Assembly: GCA_963575745.1 (NCBI GenBank)
Contig: CAUYUJ010004991.1
Location: 407,006 to 471,005, forward strand
From: Prorocentrum cordatum
Lineage: Eukaryota > Sar > Dinophyceae > Prorocentrales > Prorocentraceae
Length of the DNA: 64,000 bases
Direction: 5' to 3'
The position numbers and the translations under genes are program-made. Positions 31,847 to 42,949 of this stretch are shown here, piece after piece (position 1 is the first letter of the stretch; every line of letters starts with the position of its first letter). The notes beneath the pieces are model-generated. The model ran no database searches and was not told the DNA's origin. It was given only the letters and a program-made list of their open reading frames with translations.

Positions 31847-32126
31847 GCAATCACCTGGGTCAGTGATTCGGTATACCGCCGCTCCAATGTCACTCCCTGG
31901 AGTGAGCACTTAGTTCTCCGTCTTCCTCGGCCTGTTGCTGCACACATTAATTGGAGCGGTGGTAGGCCCTGCAGGCCCATGTGGCCTCGTGCTGAAGTTG
32001 TCCTGCAGGGTGTCCAGCAGGCCAGTCTGTGGAGACCACCGCCGCTCTCCATCTCCCGAGGTGCGCGGGCTGGCCGCGGGAGGATCGACCAGTAGCGTTA
32101 GTCTCCCCGTCGTCTCAATTTCCTCT
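31847..32126. other. Unassigned interval
   Basis: No supported feature. A short self-complementary CCGCTCCAAT..ATTGGAGCGG pair lies at about 31,880-31,961. Confidence 0.35.
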
Positions 32127-32280
32127 TTAAGAGAAGAGGAGAAGGAGGAGGAGGCACAGAAGGAGGAGGAGGTGGAGGAGGAGGAGGAGGAGGAACAGGA
32201 GGAGGAGGAGGAGGAGGAGGAGGAGGAGGAGGAGGAGGAGGGACAGGAGGGCGAGGAGGAGGAGGAGGAGGAGGAGGACT
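32127..32280. repeat. GGA array
   Basis: About 150 bp with GCACAGAAG, GTGGAG and GGGACAG interruptions. Confidence 0.9.
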
Positions 32281-32495
32281 AGAATAGAGGGAAGGAGGAG
32301 AACGAGGACCCTGCTTGTTTTGCCCGTGTGTCTGCACCTTCCTTCAATACTTTCACGACGTGCCGCTGGCGGTTTCCCGCTGTGCCCGGCCCGATCCTGG
32401 CCGCCCTTCTTGCCCGATGCACTGGGTGAGCGGGGGGGACTCTTCCTACGCTGAGGTCCGAGGGAGCGCTGCAGCGAGAAATGGAGGCATGGAGG

Positions 32496-32662
32496 AGGGG
32501 CCCTTGGACACGCAAACAAAGACACACACGCACACACATCCCAAGGCTCCCAACCTTTTTCCGTATCTTTTTGAATTTCGTCTTCCTCCCACTGTCCATA
32601 TTTTCCAATACTGTCTGGGGAATTGACGATTAATTGTGTCTGTGTGTTTTTTCCCTCCTGAG
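32496..32662 (+). mobile_element. Family E short element, copy 4
   Basis: AGGGGCCCTTGGACACGC at the left, GGGGAATTGACGATTAATTG inside, TTTTTTCCCTCCTGAG at the right. The flanking octamers CATGGAGG and TATGGGGG differ at two positions and may be an aged 8-bp target duplication. Confidence 0.7.
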
Positions 32663-33275
32663 TATGGGGGAAGTGGAGGACGGAAGAGGTGGATGATGAG
32701 GTCTTGGCAACTGGCGTGGCTCGGCCGGCCAGGCCGGGCTCGGAAGCATCAGTGGAGTGGTGCGTGCCCAGGTCATCGGAAGTGTCTCGGCGAGTGCCAG
32801 ATTGTGACTATGGCTGAGCTTGGAACCAGGCCAGGCTCTCGCGGACGACGTCGGCACTTCAAACTCAACGCAGCCTCGTATCGGTGGCTGACCTACTCTG
32901 GCCGTGATCGGAGGCTCGAGCCCCGAGGTGGAGCCGAGCCTGTCAGGTGGGCAGGTGGAGGTGTGCGGGACCGAGATCTTGATGGTGGGGGGATGCACGT
33001 CGTGCTCACCGCGGACGCCTGCCGTAACCGCGCGGCCCTTCGTCCTGACGGCGCGGTCCGTTCCAAGACAAACATCTGCGCTCCTCGGCTTTGGCCACGA
33101 GGCCTCCCGTGAGCGCTGTTGACCGTGACCCTTCTGCTCTGGCGCCCAGCTCGTCGTTGCTTGTCGCCGCTGCTGAGCCCCAGAGTGCCTGAAGCGAGGA
33201 GCCTCGTGAGCGCGAGGCGCATGGTCTCTCGCTCGCTCTCTGGCATCCGCGGGCTGTTGGAGGCGGAGGGCCAAG
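32663..33275. other. Unassigned interval with a non-repetitive ORF
   Basis: A 214-codon minus-strand frame (32,630-33,274) has ordinary composition, including T-I-K-I-S-V-P-H-T-S and R-V-G-Q-P-P-I-R-G-C. However, its 3' end lies in the family E element and no domain is seen. Not called as a gene. Confidence 0.25.
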
Positions 33276-33281
33276 GTCTTG

Positions 33282-33540
33282 GAGGCCGTCGAGACTGGAG
33301 TGGCCTGCGGGGCCCACTTCCGTCGCTGGAATCAACCAGCAGGTCGTTGCTTTCAGCCTCTTCGGCTTCTTCGAAGCGGTTCTAACTGACACCGTCGCAC
33401 GGCGCGCTTCCGTCGCTGGAGTCGAGGCTGGAGGTGGCCTGCGGGGCCCACTTCCGTCGCTGGAGGCAACCGGCAAGGCCGCTGCTTTCAGCCTCTTCGG
33501 CTCCTTCGAAGCGGTTCAAGACTGACGCAGTCGCACGGCG
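33282..33540. repeat. Tandem duplication of about 138 bp
   Basis: Two copies sharing GTGGCCTGCGGGGCCCACTT, CCGTCGCTGGA, GCTTTCAGCCTCTTCGGCT, TTCGAAGCGGTTC and GTCGCACGGCGCGC. Confidence 0.8.
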
Positions 33541-33977
33541 CGCGCGCGCGGCCTGAGCACGAGCTGCTACTCCTCAGTCGTCGCTCCCGCGCCAACCCCT
33601 GGAACGGGCCCTTACTCTCCTGTTGCTCCCATCGTACTTAATCAGAGCGTGAATTACCTACCCCGCTTTCGCTTCCAGGCAAGACTAAGTCGTACCACGT
33701 GCCTCCTCGTCAAGCGGCCTGACCAGTACAGGCCGTAGTTTGGCATCGCTTGGTATCTCTTGGAAGCGAGGGTGGTCAAAAGCGAGGTAGGTCTGTTGCC
33801 CCCATCGTACTTAAGGGCCGCATCCCAGAAACAATTTCGAGCACCCGGCAAAGTGCCCAAAGAGCGTCGAAGCAGTGCCCAAACAGTGTCGGGCGAGCGT
33901 CTCCCAGGGCCCGACGTGTGAAAACCCTGGAGCTTCGGTACTTTTTTTGGGCGCTCGGAATTCTTCCTGGTGATCAA
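33541..33977. other. Unassigned interval
   Basis: No supported gene. It contains two short repeats of CTCCTGTTGCTCCCATCGTACTTAA-like sequence (near 33,615 and 33,795), split here only as a description. Confidence 0.3.
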
Positions 33978-33984
33978 GGCTAAA

Positions 33985-34145
33985 TGAAGGGGCCCCAGGA
34001 CACACCAATAACTACACACAAATAAAACAATTCCCCATATTTTCCTATATCTTCTGGGTTTCTGTCTTCCCCCCCACTTCCCATACTTCCCCACATTTTC
34101 CTGGGAATCGACGATTCGTTGTGTCTGTGTGTTTCTTTCCCTCCT
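33985..34145 (+). mobile_element. Family E short element, copy 5, with 7-bp target duplication
   Basis: A 161-bp element from TGAAGGGGCCCCAGGACACAC to TTTCTTTCCCTCCT. GGCTAAA lies on both sides (33,978-33,984 and 34,146-34,152). With copy 1 this gives two clean 7-bp duplications and fixes the element ends. Confidence 0.8.
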
Positions 34146-34329
34146 GGCTAAAGTGGGTCGGAGCATCATGACCTTACTGGCCAAACATCGGCCTGCCGGC
34201 ACAGCCGCCCCGCCGGGAGCGGCGAGCGAGGAGGCGCTCCTCGGCACCCCGTCTCGCCTCCCAGGCTGGAGGGACACCGGCGGATGTCGGTGGCTCCTCG
34301 TCGCGCGGGGGTCGATCGGCGGCACCAGG

Positions 34330-34451
34330 GGCGTTGACCCAAGGAACCCTAAGTAAGGAACGAGGCCCCTTTTTTCCATAAATTAACCTTCGATTTCCTG
34401 TCGAAAACATAAGGAAAACCTGAGGCAAGCTGTGAAACACGTAAGGAACGC
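34330..34451 (+). repeat. Dispersed repeat G, copy 2
   Basis: Aligns with 3711-3831 throughout, with short indels only. Sits 180 bp downstream of a family E element. Confidence 0.65.
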
Positions 34452-34731
34452 GTGGCTGGAGCTGGAGATCCAGCTCGCTCTGCACGGCCGAACCGTTCGG
34501 CCTGCGGATGTCGGCCCTCTCGTGCTCGGATTATCGTCGCCCTTCTTGCGGGCGGCCTTGGCCAGTGTTTGCGGAGGTTGCGGGGAGTGATGGAGGGCGT
34601 TGCGTTTGGCTCTCATGCTGCATCCCATCCGCCCCGCACCATTCGAGCTCGAATAGCAGAACGTGCTGCACTGGTTAACTTGGCTGGGGCCGCCTTGGCT
34701 TGTACTCGGCCCTGTGGTTGGTGTTGTGGTG

Positions 34732-34732
34732 C

Positions 34733-34784
<52 letters not shown>

Positions 34785-34860
34785 GAGGTTGTGGTTGTGG
34801 TTGTGGTTGTTGTTGTTGTTGTTGTTGCTGCTGCTCTTATTGTTGTTGTTGATCTATCAT
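34732..34860. repeat. GTT array
   Basis: GTT units with GTG and GCT interruptions. It gives poly-Leu or poly-Val frames that are not genes. Confidence 0.9.
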
Positions 34861-35009
34861 TTCTGCAGAATAATTATTGTTGTTCCCCCCCCGCCCGGTG
34901 CACATTGCATTTTTTCGATTGAAGTGCCCCTCCCGGGGCTCGCACCCTGTTTTTTCTATCAGGGAAAATCTTGAGGCTCAAGCTGTGTCGTTGGCCCCCG
35001 GTTTACAAC

Positions 35010-35800
35010 AACGGCTTCCGCCTGATACTTCCTCACAATTCATTGAAGAATCGCGCTCTCGCTTGGGACTTCCTGGCGATTTACCACCGAATCGCGGCTC
35101 CGGTATTTTTTGCAGAATCGCGTTCTCGCTTGGGTCTTCTTCGCAACTTACCACCGAACCGCTTCGCTTGATATTTCCTCACAATTTATTCAGATGCCGG
35201 TCCTCGACACTCAGGAATCGCGCTCCCGCTACATATTGCCTGGCGGTTCAAGCAAGACTCACGCTTCAACGACCCGCCCGCTCGACCCGCCCGTCGGGGC
35301 CTGCCCGCCTGACCAGCCCGTTAATGACTGCAATCACCGCTCGCTGCCCTTTGCCCGCCTTCGATGCCCCTCGCTGTCCAAACTGGTTCCGCGGTCGCCT
35401 TCGCTCGCTGCCCTTCGTGGCCCCGTCTCTGCCCTCAGTGGCCCTGTCGCTGCCATTTGCGGCCCACCATTGTATGCCCTTCATGGCCCCCGCTCGCACG
35501 CGCCCGTCGTGACCCCATACGCATGCCCTTCGTAGCCCCGCTGTCGCCCTTCGTTGCCCCCTCGCTGCCCTTCGTGGCCCCTTTGCTGCCCTCAGTGGCC
35601 CCGCTGTCGCCCTTTGTGGCCCCATATTCGAATGCCCTTCGTGGCCCCCGCTCGCTCGCGCCGGTCGTGGCTTCATATGCATGCCCTTCGTGGCCCCGCT
35701 GTCGCCCTGTGTGGCCCCCTCGCTACCCGTCGTGGCCCCGGTGCTGCCCTCAGCGGCCCCGTCGCTGCCCTGTGGCCTCGGATTTTATGCTCTTCGTGGC
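35010..35800. repeat. AATCGCGCTCTCGCTTGG units and GTGGCCCC minisatellite
   Basis: At 35,010-35,260 there are four spaced copies of an about 60-70 bp unit with GAATCGCG.TCTCGCTTGGG and TTCCTCACAATT. The GAATCGCG.TCTCGCTTGG words return near 35,830. At 35,340-35,800 a 21-27 bp unit, TGCCCTTCGTGGCCCCGCTG and variants, repeats about 18 times. A plus frame reads F-V-A-P-L-S-P repeats over it. Confidence 0.8.
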
Positions 35801-36206
35801 CCACGCTGGCTTTTCCCACGATTTACTTGGGAGTCGCGCTATCGCTCGAGACTTCCTCGCGATTCATGCAGGACCCACGCTTCAGCAACCCGCCTGCTCG
35901 ACCTCGTCGCCTGGGCCCGCCTTCCCGACCTGCCCGGTATGGGTCTGCCCACCCGATCTGCCCGTCTGGTTCTACCACTTGTTTTCTACTCCTTGCCCCC
36001 CTCCCGCTAATTTCTCTCGTGCTCCATTCTTCTCCCTCCCCCTTCCACCCGTCCTCTCTTCCCTTGTTTTAGGGGCTGCACTAAATACACGTGGCAAGTA
36101 AGGAATATATACCCCCAAGGGGGTACGATCGAAGACGACGAGGGCGGGTACTCAGGGTTTGGGAAATACGTATTGGTTGGCACGTGAGCAGATATGAACG
36201 ATCAGT

Positions 36207-36374
36207 CTTAAAATGTTTGTTGTTGTTGTTGTTGTTGTTGCTGTTGTTGTTATTATTGTGGCTGTTGTTGTTTTTGTGGTTGGTTGTTGTTGTTGCTGCT
36301 GTTTCTGCTGTTGTCGTTGATTTCCCTCTATCTCTCTTTTTCCCTCTCTCTCTCTCCCCCTCTCTCTCCCCCTC

Positions 36375-36465
<91 letters not shown>

Positions 36466-36470
36466 TCGTC
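36207..36470. repeat. TTG array, TCTC tract and TCTG array
   Basis: TTG/GTT at 36,207-36,320, then TCTC/CCCTCTC, then about 19 TCTG units (36,377-36,452) and TCTC. These are adjoining arrays of different unit size. Confidence 0.9.
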
Positions 36471-36726
36471 CTTGTGTGTCATGTTGATCATCCTGGATTG
36501 CCGTCTGGGCCTGCGTCGGTTGCTGTTGATGGTGTGTGTGTGTGTGGGGGGCACTCGGAAGATATGACGGAGTTGGAGGTGGTGTTCGTCTTTGCTTGCC
36601 TTGGCTATCTCTTCCGCCGTGAGCACCCGGGCTCCCTGTGCTGCACTTGCGGGAGGGGCCGCGCGCGCGCGGCCCCTCTGCTCACGCTGCGGGCGGAGCG
36701 CCCCCGGGAATGGAGGCGGGGGCCGC

Positions 36727-37210
36727 CTTCTCCTCCTCCTCCTCCTCCTCCTCCTCCTCCTCCTCCTTCTCCTTCTCCTCCTCCTCCTCCTCCTCCTCCT
36801 CCTTCTCCTTCTCCTTCTCCTTCTCCTCCTCCTCCTCCGGAGGCAATGAGGCAATGACGGCAATGGAGTTCTCCGAATGCTGCCGTCTCCCCCAGGGAGG
36901 CCCGGTCGGGCCCCCCGTGGGGAATACACCAAGGCACAACACTAGGGGCCGAGGCCCCGCAGGACAGGAGGGAGGGAAGAAGGGAGGAGGAGGAGGAGGA
37001 GGAGGAGGAGGAGGAGGAGGAGGAGGGGAGGAGGAGGAGGAGGAGGAGGGAGGAGGAGGAGGAGGAGGAGGAGGAGGAGGAGGAGGAGGAGGAGGAGGAG
37101 GAGAGAGGAGGAGGAGGAGGAGGAGGAGGAGGAGGAGGAGAGGAGGAGGAGAGGAGGAGGAGGAGGAGGAGGAGGAGGAGAGGAGGAGGAGGAGGAGGAG
37201 GAGGGGGGGT
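36727..37210. repeat. TCC array, spacer, GGA array (inverted pair)
   Basis: TCC/TTC at 36,727-36,840, about 125 bp of unique sequence, then GGA at 36,965-37,210. Fourth instance of facing pyrimidine and purine arrays in the window. Confidence 0.9.
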
Positions 37211-37784
37211 AGCATCGACATCATCACATAGTCACAAAAAGGACGGAACACAGGGAGAGACAAGGTGGCAGCGCGGCGGCAGTGTGGCGGCGGATGCACG
37301 GGTTGGGCCCCGAAGGGGCCTCATGTGGGTCCCCCCTCTTTCGGGTCGCGTGGCCGTGTCGGCCACCGCCCGGGAGGGTGCCCAAGCGCACCCCCCCCTT
37401 GTAGAGGTGCCTTATTTCCTCATTTGTCAGAGGCAGGGGGGGAGGTGAGGTGCTGCGGCAGGCTGCGGTAAAGTTAAGGGGCAGGTGGTGTACTGCGGCA
37501 GGCTGCGGCAGGCTGAGTAAAGCAAGAAGGCGTGGAGGTTGGGGAGGTTGAAACGCCAGTTCAAAGGTTGGCTGAAAATAGAGTTGTCAGTTTAAGTGGT
37601 GTGCGGTGGCAAGACCATGCCGCAGGGCCTCTCTGGGTGTGGCTAGCTGCAAGGGGAAGGCCCGAAAGCCCCCCCCTCTGCTCCTGGGAATCCCCCGCGG
37701 GCGTCCCAGAGGCCGACTGCGGCATCCCTCGCCTGCGCGCAGGCGCAGGGTTCCCCGCACGTCGGTCTCTGGGCCGCCTCGGGA
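37211..37784. other. Unassigned interval
   Basis: It holds a few GCTGCGGCAGGCTGCGG repeats near 37,450-37,515. No gene is supported. Confidence 0.35.
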
Positions 37785-37905
37785 GTTTTTCGCTGTCGGG
37801 GACACCTGCCCCAGGGCGGCTGGAAAGTTTATACCCTTACGGTGGCACCGTAGGGGTATAAACTTTCCAGCCGCCCAGGGGCAGGTGTCCCCGACGGCGA
37901 AAAAG
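37785..37905. repeat. Spacer-free 120-bp palindrome
   Basis: Two arms of about 60 bp meet at CGGTG|GCACCG near 37,845 with no loop. Outer words TTTTTCGC.GTCGGGGACACC and inner words GGGCGGCTGGAAAGTTTATA, CCC.TACGGTG pair with only two or three mismatches. No matching copy elsewhere in the window and no clear target duplication. Confidence 0.85.
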
Positions 37906-38789
37906 TTTATTTTATACCGTTCTTCGCTCGCTGACCTGTGGACGCGCGGCGACGGCGCTGGCCACGCTCGCCAGAGGTGGATGTCAGAAGGGCCTCACCT
38001 CCTGCGCATAAGAAGCGCCCCGAAGCAGCCGCCACCCCCGTGGCTGGGACTCTCTCCCCCGCCGGGGCAGGAGTACGGTGCCCAGGCCGCGGGAGTGGTG
38101 GCTGCACGGGGGACTTCCGCCGCGCTCTGCAGTGGCCTCTGCAATCCGTGGCGGTAGCCTGTGGGGTGACAGGCGTCGCAGGCGGTCGAGGACCGCAGCT
38201 GCCGACGGTGCGAAGTGGATGGAGGGGGCTGCGGAGTTCACTGACGGTTTTTTGTGGCTGGTGCCGCGGGCGCCCCCGGCCCTTGCCAGGATTGCCGTCG
38301 GAGAGCTCCCCCCCCGTCCCGCCCAGATAGAGCCCGACCCATGCCCCGCCGCTAGCTGGGGGGTGACGAGGAGGTGAGCTGGGTACGGTGGGGGAAGATG
38401 GGGCCGCGAGAAGATGGGCCAGGAGGAGGGGAAGGTTGGAGGTCGGTGGGGGCCCTATGGCTCACGTGCGGTCGCCTGAGAGTGATCGCAATCGCCACTT
38501 ATGTTCACGATGTGCTGCCGGTGCCACTAATGTTCGCGCTGTCGAGTACTGCCGTATCACGCTGTAGATATGCGCAACGGAGGTCGACTCCCATACCGCC
38601 AGCTGTGCTGCTTTCGACTTCACGGTGAGTGCGCACATGTCGGTTAAAGGAGCGTGTAGAGGTGGGAGTGGGTGTGTAGCAGGTGGCGGTCCTGTCAGCA
38701 TAAACCAAAAGCATTGCGTGGGAAGAAGCGCACTGATCGGCCGCCGTTAGGCCAGTCCGATCGCGAGGATTGCCTCGTGTTGTGGACGG
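37906..38789. other. Unassigned interval
   Basis: GC-rich to 38,400, then more balanced composition leading into the protein-like region. No supported feature. Confidence 0.3.
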
Positions 38790-40593
38790 TCAGGGGGGAG
38801 TCTCCTGCTTCGCCGTAGGTGGGTCGTGCTGGTCAGGCTGATCAGCTTTGACGGCGTCTGCATAGGTCGGTCGTGGATGCCACGGGTCGGGCCCGTGGGG
38901 TGGGAGAGCCTCCTTGTTCGTCTCCTGCTGGTCGCCCTGGTGGCTGATGCTGCGGTGTCCGTCTGCGGGCGGTGTCGTTGCTGGCTTGCTTTCGCCTGCG
39001 TGCGGAACGTCCCTCTCGGTGTTATGGTCCGTAGTCATGTTGCGGGTCGTTGCAGCCTTGCTGGTATCGCCGATGGTGTGCTGCTGCGTCAGGTGTAGTG
39101 TTTGGTGGTCGGCGGTGCTGCTATCTGCCGTTCGGCCAGTCGGGGCATTGGTCCGTTTGGGCTGCAACGAGCTGGCCTTTCTGGTCTGCTCCACTGAACT
39201 CAGTCCTGAAGTCGGTGACCTTTAGTTCAGGTGTCCAAGTTGGTGTGGTGCGGTCCCGATGTGCGGGTCGGTAGGTGGCAGAAGGTCGTATGCAGTCGGC
39301 GGGTCTGGTGTCGGCTGTCGGTTCTGGTGGTTCTGTGCCTCACTCTCTGGCAAGGGGGTCTGGTTGGTGATGAGCTCGGCCATCTTGACCATTGCTTCGA
39401 TTGCGATTTCCTTCTCTAGGTCGGTGACGAGCAATGGTGTCGGCGTGCACGTGGGGTTGTGTTGTATAGATTAGATACCCTGGTGCCCGTAATGCTATTT
39501 CTCGTATGCTGCAGCATCGCTGCTTGGTCATGCATGTCGTCGTATCTGCGGCTCTTGGGGTAGGTCAGCATGTTGGCCAAGCAATGGTTTGCGTAGTTAG
39601 CCAAATCCTTCTGTCGCCGGTTCATGTAGAGAGGGCGCGCGTCCCGCAGCTCGTGGGACCCGCAGTAGCTTTTGAGAGCCCTTTCCACGTATGCCATGAC
39701 CTGGTGGTACTCGATGCGGAGGTCGTCGGCTTTCGCGTCTCTGTTGGTTTTTGCTGGTTCAGTCAGTTCGCGCATCTCGTCGAAGTGGTGGAGGATCGCC
39801 TCGTGGGTGTCTTTCGGTCATCACGTGCTCGCGCTCGTATCGGTCGTCGCTGATTATGACGGTCAGGCGTTCGATGATGTCGTGCGTGCGGTCTTTGATC
39901 TGCATCCCTGTTGTAATACCTTGCGGTGGTGAAGGTGGTGGTTGCTTTGCGAGCTCAGTGGCTACGTCTCGGATGCGCTTGATGTCGTCGTCGTTAGCCC
40001 TCGTGGTTGTTGTGTCTCAGCCCGTCGTGGTTTGGCTCGCGACTGCCCCCTTGATGTGGTTATTTCGTGGCGTGGTCGGCGGCGGCTTTGTAGGTGCGTC
40101 CTGCCATAGCTGGGATGTGCTCGGTTGCTTGCCCTCGCTGCCGCATGCTGTTTCTGCAGTGGTGTGCTGTGCGATCGGGGATGGCGTCGGAATAGCCGGT
40201 GGAGCTTTGTAGCGTAGCGGGAGGTACGGTCTATTGTTTGTTGGCACTGACGTCGTTGTTATGGACTCCTTTGGCGCCTCGTAGTGTTTAGGCTGGGCTC
40301 GTAGGTTGCTGATGGGGGCTGACCCCTCGTGGCTGGAAGAAGCGAGGGCCCCTTGAATCGGGGCGGGCATCAGGTCAAGCAGTAGTGTGGTCACAATCGT
40401 ATTTTGCGGTCTGATGTTTGAGTCCGTCGTTCACAATGTGCGGCTGTGCTGCGCAAGTCTCTGCGATGATCATGCGCTTTCTTGCTGGGTGCCAAGGTTG
40501 TCGTATTGATTGGTGAGTACTAGCCGCGTGAGGCGGCCGGTATCGGTGTCGGAACGCTTCATGCCGGTTAAATCGCTGTCGGCAATGTAGCCT
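38790..40593 (-). pseudogene. Unidentified protein-coding region broken over several frames
   Basis: Seven adjoining minus-strand pieces have normal protein composition, unlike anything nearby. 40,593-40,475: G-Y-I-A-D-S-D-L-T-G-M-K. 40,505-40,376: R-K-R-M-I-I-A-E-T-C. 40,394-40,017: Pro/Thr-rich. 39,998-39,793: I-K-R-I-R-D-V-A-T-E-L-A then H-D-I-I-E-R-L-T-V-I-I. 39,810-39,416: A-I-L-H-H-F-D-E-M-R-E-L then A-Y-V-E-R-A-L-K-S-Y and Y-M-N-R-R-Q-K-D-L-A-N-Y. 39,434-39,222: D-L-E-K-E-I-A-I-E-A-M. 39,194-38,790: Thr/Gln/His-rich ending P-T-Y-A-D-A-V-K-A. Joins need single-base shifts, not obvious introns. The helical core with hydrophilic tails and the T-Y-A-D-A-V-K motif are reminiscent of gag/ORF1 proteins, but no family is assigned. 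Confidence 0.4.
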
Positions 40594-40594
40594 C

Positions 40595-41573
40595 TTCCCC
40601 TCTACTCCTCTTCCCTTCTCTCTTGTCCTCCTCCCCCACTCATTCTGCCTCGCCCTCCCTCCCCTCTCCTCCTCTCCCCCTCTTCCTTCTCCCTCCCTCG
40701 TCCTCCGCATCCCTTCCTCCTCTGACCCCCCGCGTCCCTCGCGCGCGCCCAGGCACCAGCGCGCCAAGTGCGGCGTCGAAGGGGCTGCCGGCGGTGAGGA
40801 GCGGAAGCCTCAGTCCGCCCACACAGAAGGGGACGGAGGCGCGAAGGGAGGAGGAGGAGGAGGAGGAGGAGGAGGAGGAGGAGGAGGAGGAGGAGGAGGA
40901 GGAGGAGGAGGAGGAGGAGGAGGAGGAGGAGGAGGAGGAGGAGGAGGAGGAGGAGGAGGAGGAGGAGGAGGAGGAGGGGAGGGATGAGGAGGAGGAGGAG
41001 GAGGAGGAGGAGGAGGGGATGAGGAGGAGGAGGGAGGAGGAGGAGGAGGAGGAGGAGGAGGGAGGAGGAGGAGGAGAGGAGGAGGAGGAGGAGGAGGAGG
41101 AGGAGAGAGAGGAGGAGAGGAGGAGGAGGAGGAGGAGGAGGAGAGGAGGAGGAGGTGGAGGAGGAGGAGGAGGAGGAGGAGGAGGAGGGGAGGGGAGGAG
41201 GAGGAGGAGGAGGAGGAGGAGGAGAGGAGGAGGAGGAGGAGGAGGAGGAGGAGAGGAGGAGGAGGGAGGAGGAGGAGGAGGAGGAGGGGAGGAGAGGAGG
41301 AGGAGGAGGAGGAGGAGGGAGGAGGGGGGGAGAGGAGGAGGAGGAGGAGGAGAGGAGGAGTAGAGGAGGAGGAGGAGGAGGAGGGCGGGGAGGAGGAGGA
41401 GGAGGAGGAGTGAGGATGGGAGGAGGAGGAGTGGAGGAGGAGGAGGAGGAGGAGGCGAGGAGGAAGGAGGAGGAGGAGGAAGGGGAGGAGGAAGGGGAGG
41501 AGGAGGAGGAGGAGGAGGAGGAGGAGGAGGAGGAGGAGGAGGAGGAGGAGGAGGAGGAGGAGGAGGAGGAGGG
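40595..41573. repeat. TCC tract and 730-bp GGA array
   Basis: Pyrimidine-rich TCC/CCC to about 40,740, GC-rich unique sequence, then an almost pure GGA array with GAGAGG, GGGGA and GGT variants at 40,848-41,573. It is the longest purine tract in the window. It gives long poly-Glu, poly-Arg, poly-Ser and poly-Leu frames on both strands. Confidence 0.95.
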
Positions 41574-42439
41574 GCGCCCGTCGCCAAAAAACTCAGGATA
41601 ACGAAAGGGTCGGATGTAGCAAAGGGTAGGGTCGAGAATCAGTTCTCGTAGCCGGTTTTCCTGGCGCCTCCCGGCGCCAGGAGGCGCCCATGCATTGAGG
41701 AATGGGCCTGGCGGTGGGGCGGACGCCAGCTTCATGCAGCAACTTTCGACCCCCTCCTTTTCCCTGTCCTACCCTTTCGTCTGGCCCGCCCGGGAAACCA
41801 ACTATGTGGTGGGTTTCGGAAGCCTGAACCCTAAAAAAGGCTGCCATCTCTCGGCGCATGTTTTACCTCCGCCGGCCTTCCGCCGGCGGCGGCGGCGGCC
41901 TCGTTTTACTTCCGCCGCCTTCCGCCGCCCTTTCGCCGAGGAGACTTCTTCTCGACCCTCGAGGGCGAGGCCCTTTCTGGAGCGCCCCCCACGTGGCGTG
42001 GAGGCCCTGGGACGGCCAAGTTCTCGGGCCCCGCCCGTCCCAGACGCACGCCGGGCAGGCGGGAAACCCCCAGGCCCCCCCCCCCCATCCCAGAAGGAGG
42101 GGCCCGCGTCGCTGGCCGCCCCCTCCTCGGGCGGCGCGCAGAAGGGGGGCAGGGGGGAGGGAGGAAGGCTTCTTAGAGGCAGGCCGCTTCTTGGAAGGCG
42201 CTGGCCTCACATCTACAGACAAGGCCCGCCTCCTCTAAGGAACAGGGGCGCTTCCAAGAAGCCTTCCCCCCACTCCCCCTCCTTCTCGTCCTCCTCCTCC
42301 TCCTCTTCCTCCTCCATCTCCATTCCTTCTTGTAATACAATTATAAATAACTTCCCCCTGTCGCTCCCCGAGGCCAGTTTTTAGGGTGGGCCATGCGTTT
42401 CGCCTGAGACTTCCTCACCATTCATGACTCCGAAGCTTA
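41574..42439. other. GC-rich interval
   Basis: No gene supported. It contains the word CCTCGTTTTACTTCCGCCG (about 41,910), also present near 50,090. It also contains an imperfect inverted pair around GGCTTCTTAGAGGC..GCTTCTTGGAAG and CTTCCAAGAAGCC (42,165-42,265). Confidence 0.4.
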
Positions 42440-42885
42440 ACAATTGGCAATCGTTTCACAGATGGCGGGCGGGTGGTTTGCAAAATGTGGCTTTCGCCTT
42501 AGTGCGGCGCACATTCGTTTTAAACATTTGCAAAGGTTTCACGGATTGAGGGTGGGTCGTTTTCAAAATGTGGTTCTCGCCTTAGCGCGGCGCACATTCG
42601 TTTTGCAGGAGTTTCACGTATCGAGGCGGGTGGTTTTCAACATGTGGGTCTTGCCTTAGCGCGGCGCACATTCGTTTTAAACATTCCAGGGGTTTCACGG
42701 AATGAGGGCGGGTCGTTTTCAAAATGTGGCTCTCGCCTTAGAGCGGCGCACACTCGTTTTAAACACACACTCGTTTTAAACATTTGCAAGATGTTCACGG
42801 ATTGAGGGCGGCTCCTTTTCAGAATTTGGCTCTCGCCTCAGCGCGGCGCACACTCGAGTAAAACAATTGTAAGAGTTTCACGGGT
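42440..42885 (-). repeat. 83-bp satellite, array 3 (inverted)
   Basis: About six units sharing AAAATGTGG.TCTCGCCTTAG, CGCGGCGCACA.TCGTTTTAAA and TTTCACGGATTGAGGG. These are the reverse complement of the units at 2.0-2.3 kb. One unit shows an internal duplication of ACACTCGTTTTAAAC. Confidence 0.85.
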
Positions 42886-42949
42886 TCCCATCATCAACGT
42901 GTCATGACTGATGTTTTGAAAAGATTCAGGAGTATGCGGGTGCACCAGT

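Noticed and set aside
35364-36101. 245-codon ORF with F-V-A-P-L-S-P repeats
   Set aside because: Explained by the GTGGCCCC minisatellite. Flanking parts show no domain or start context.
38790-40593. Programmed frameshifting as the explanation of the broken frames
   Set aside because: Five or more shifts in both directions without a common slippery motif fit decay or sequence error better. Kept only as a remote option.
40602-41735. 377- and 315-codon Ser/Leu/Pro ORFs (minus) and Glu-rich ORF (plus)
   Set aside because: Frames of the GGA array. All six frames are open.
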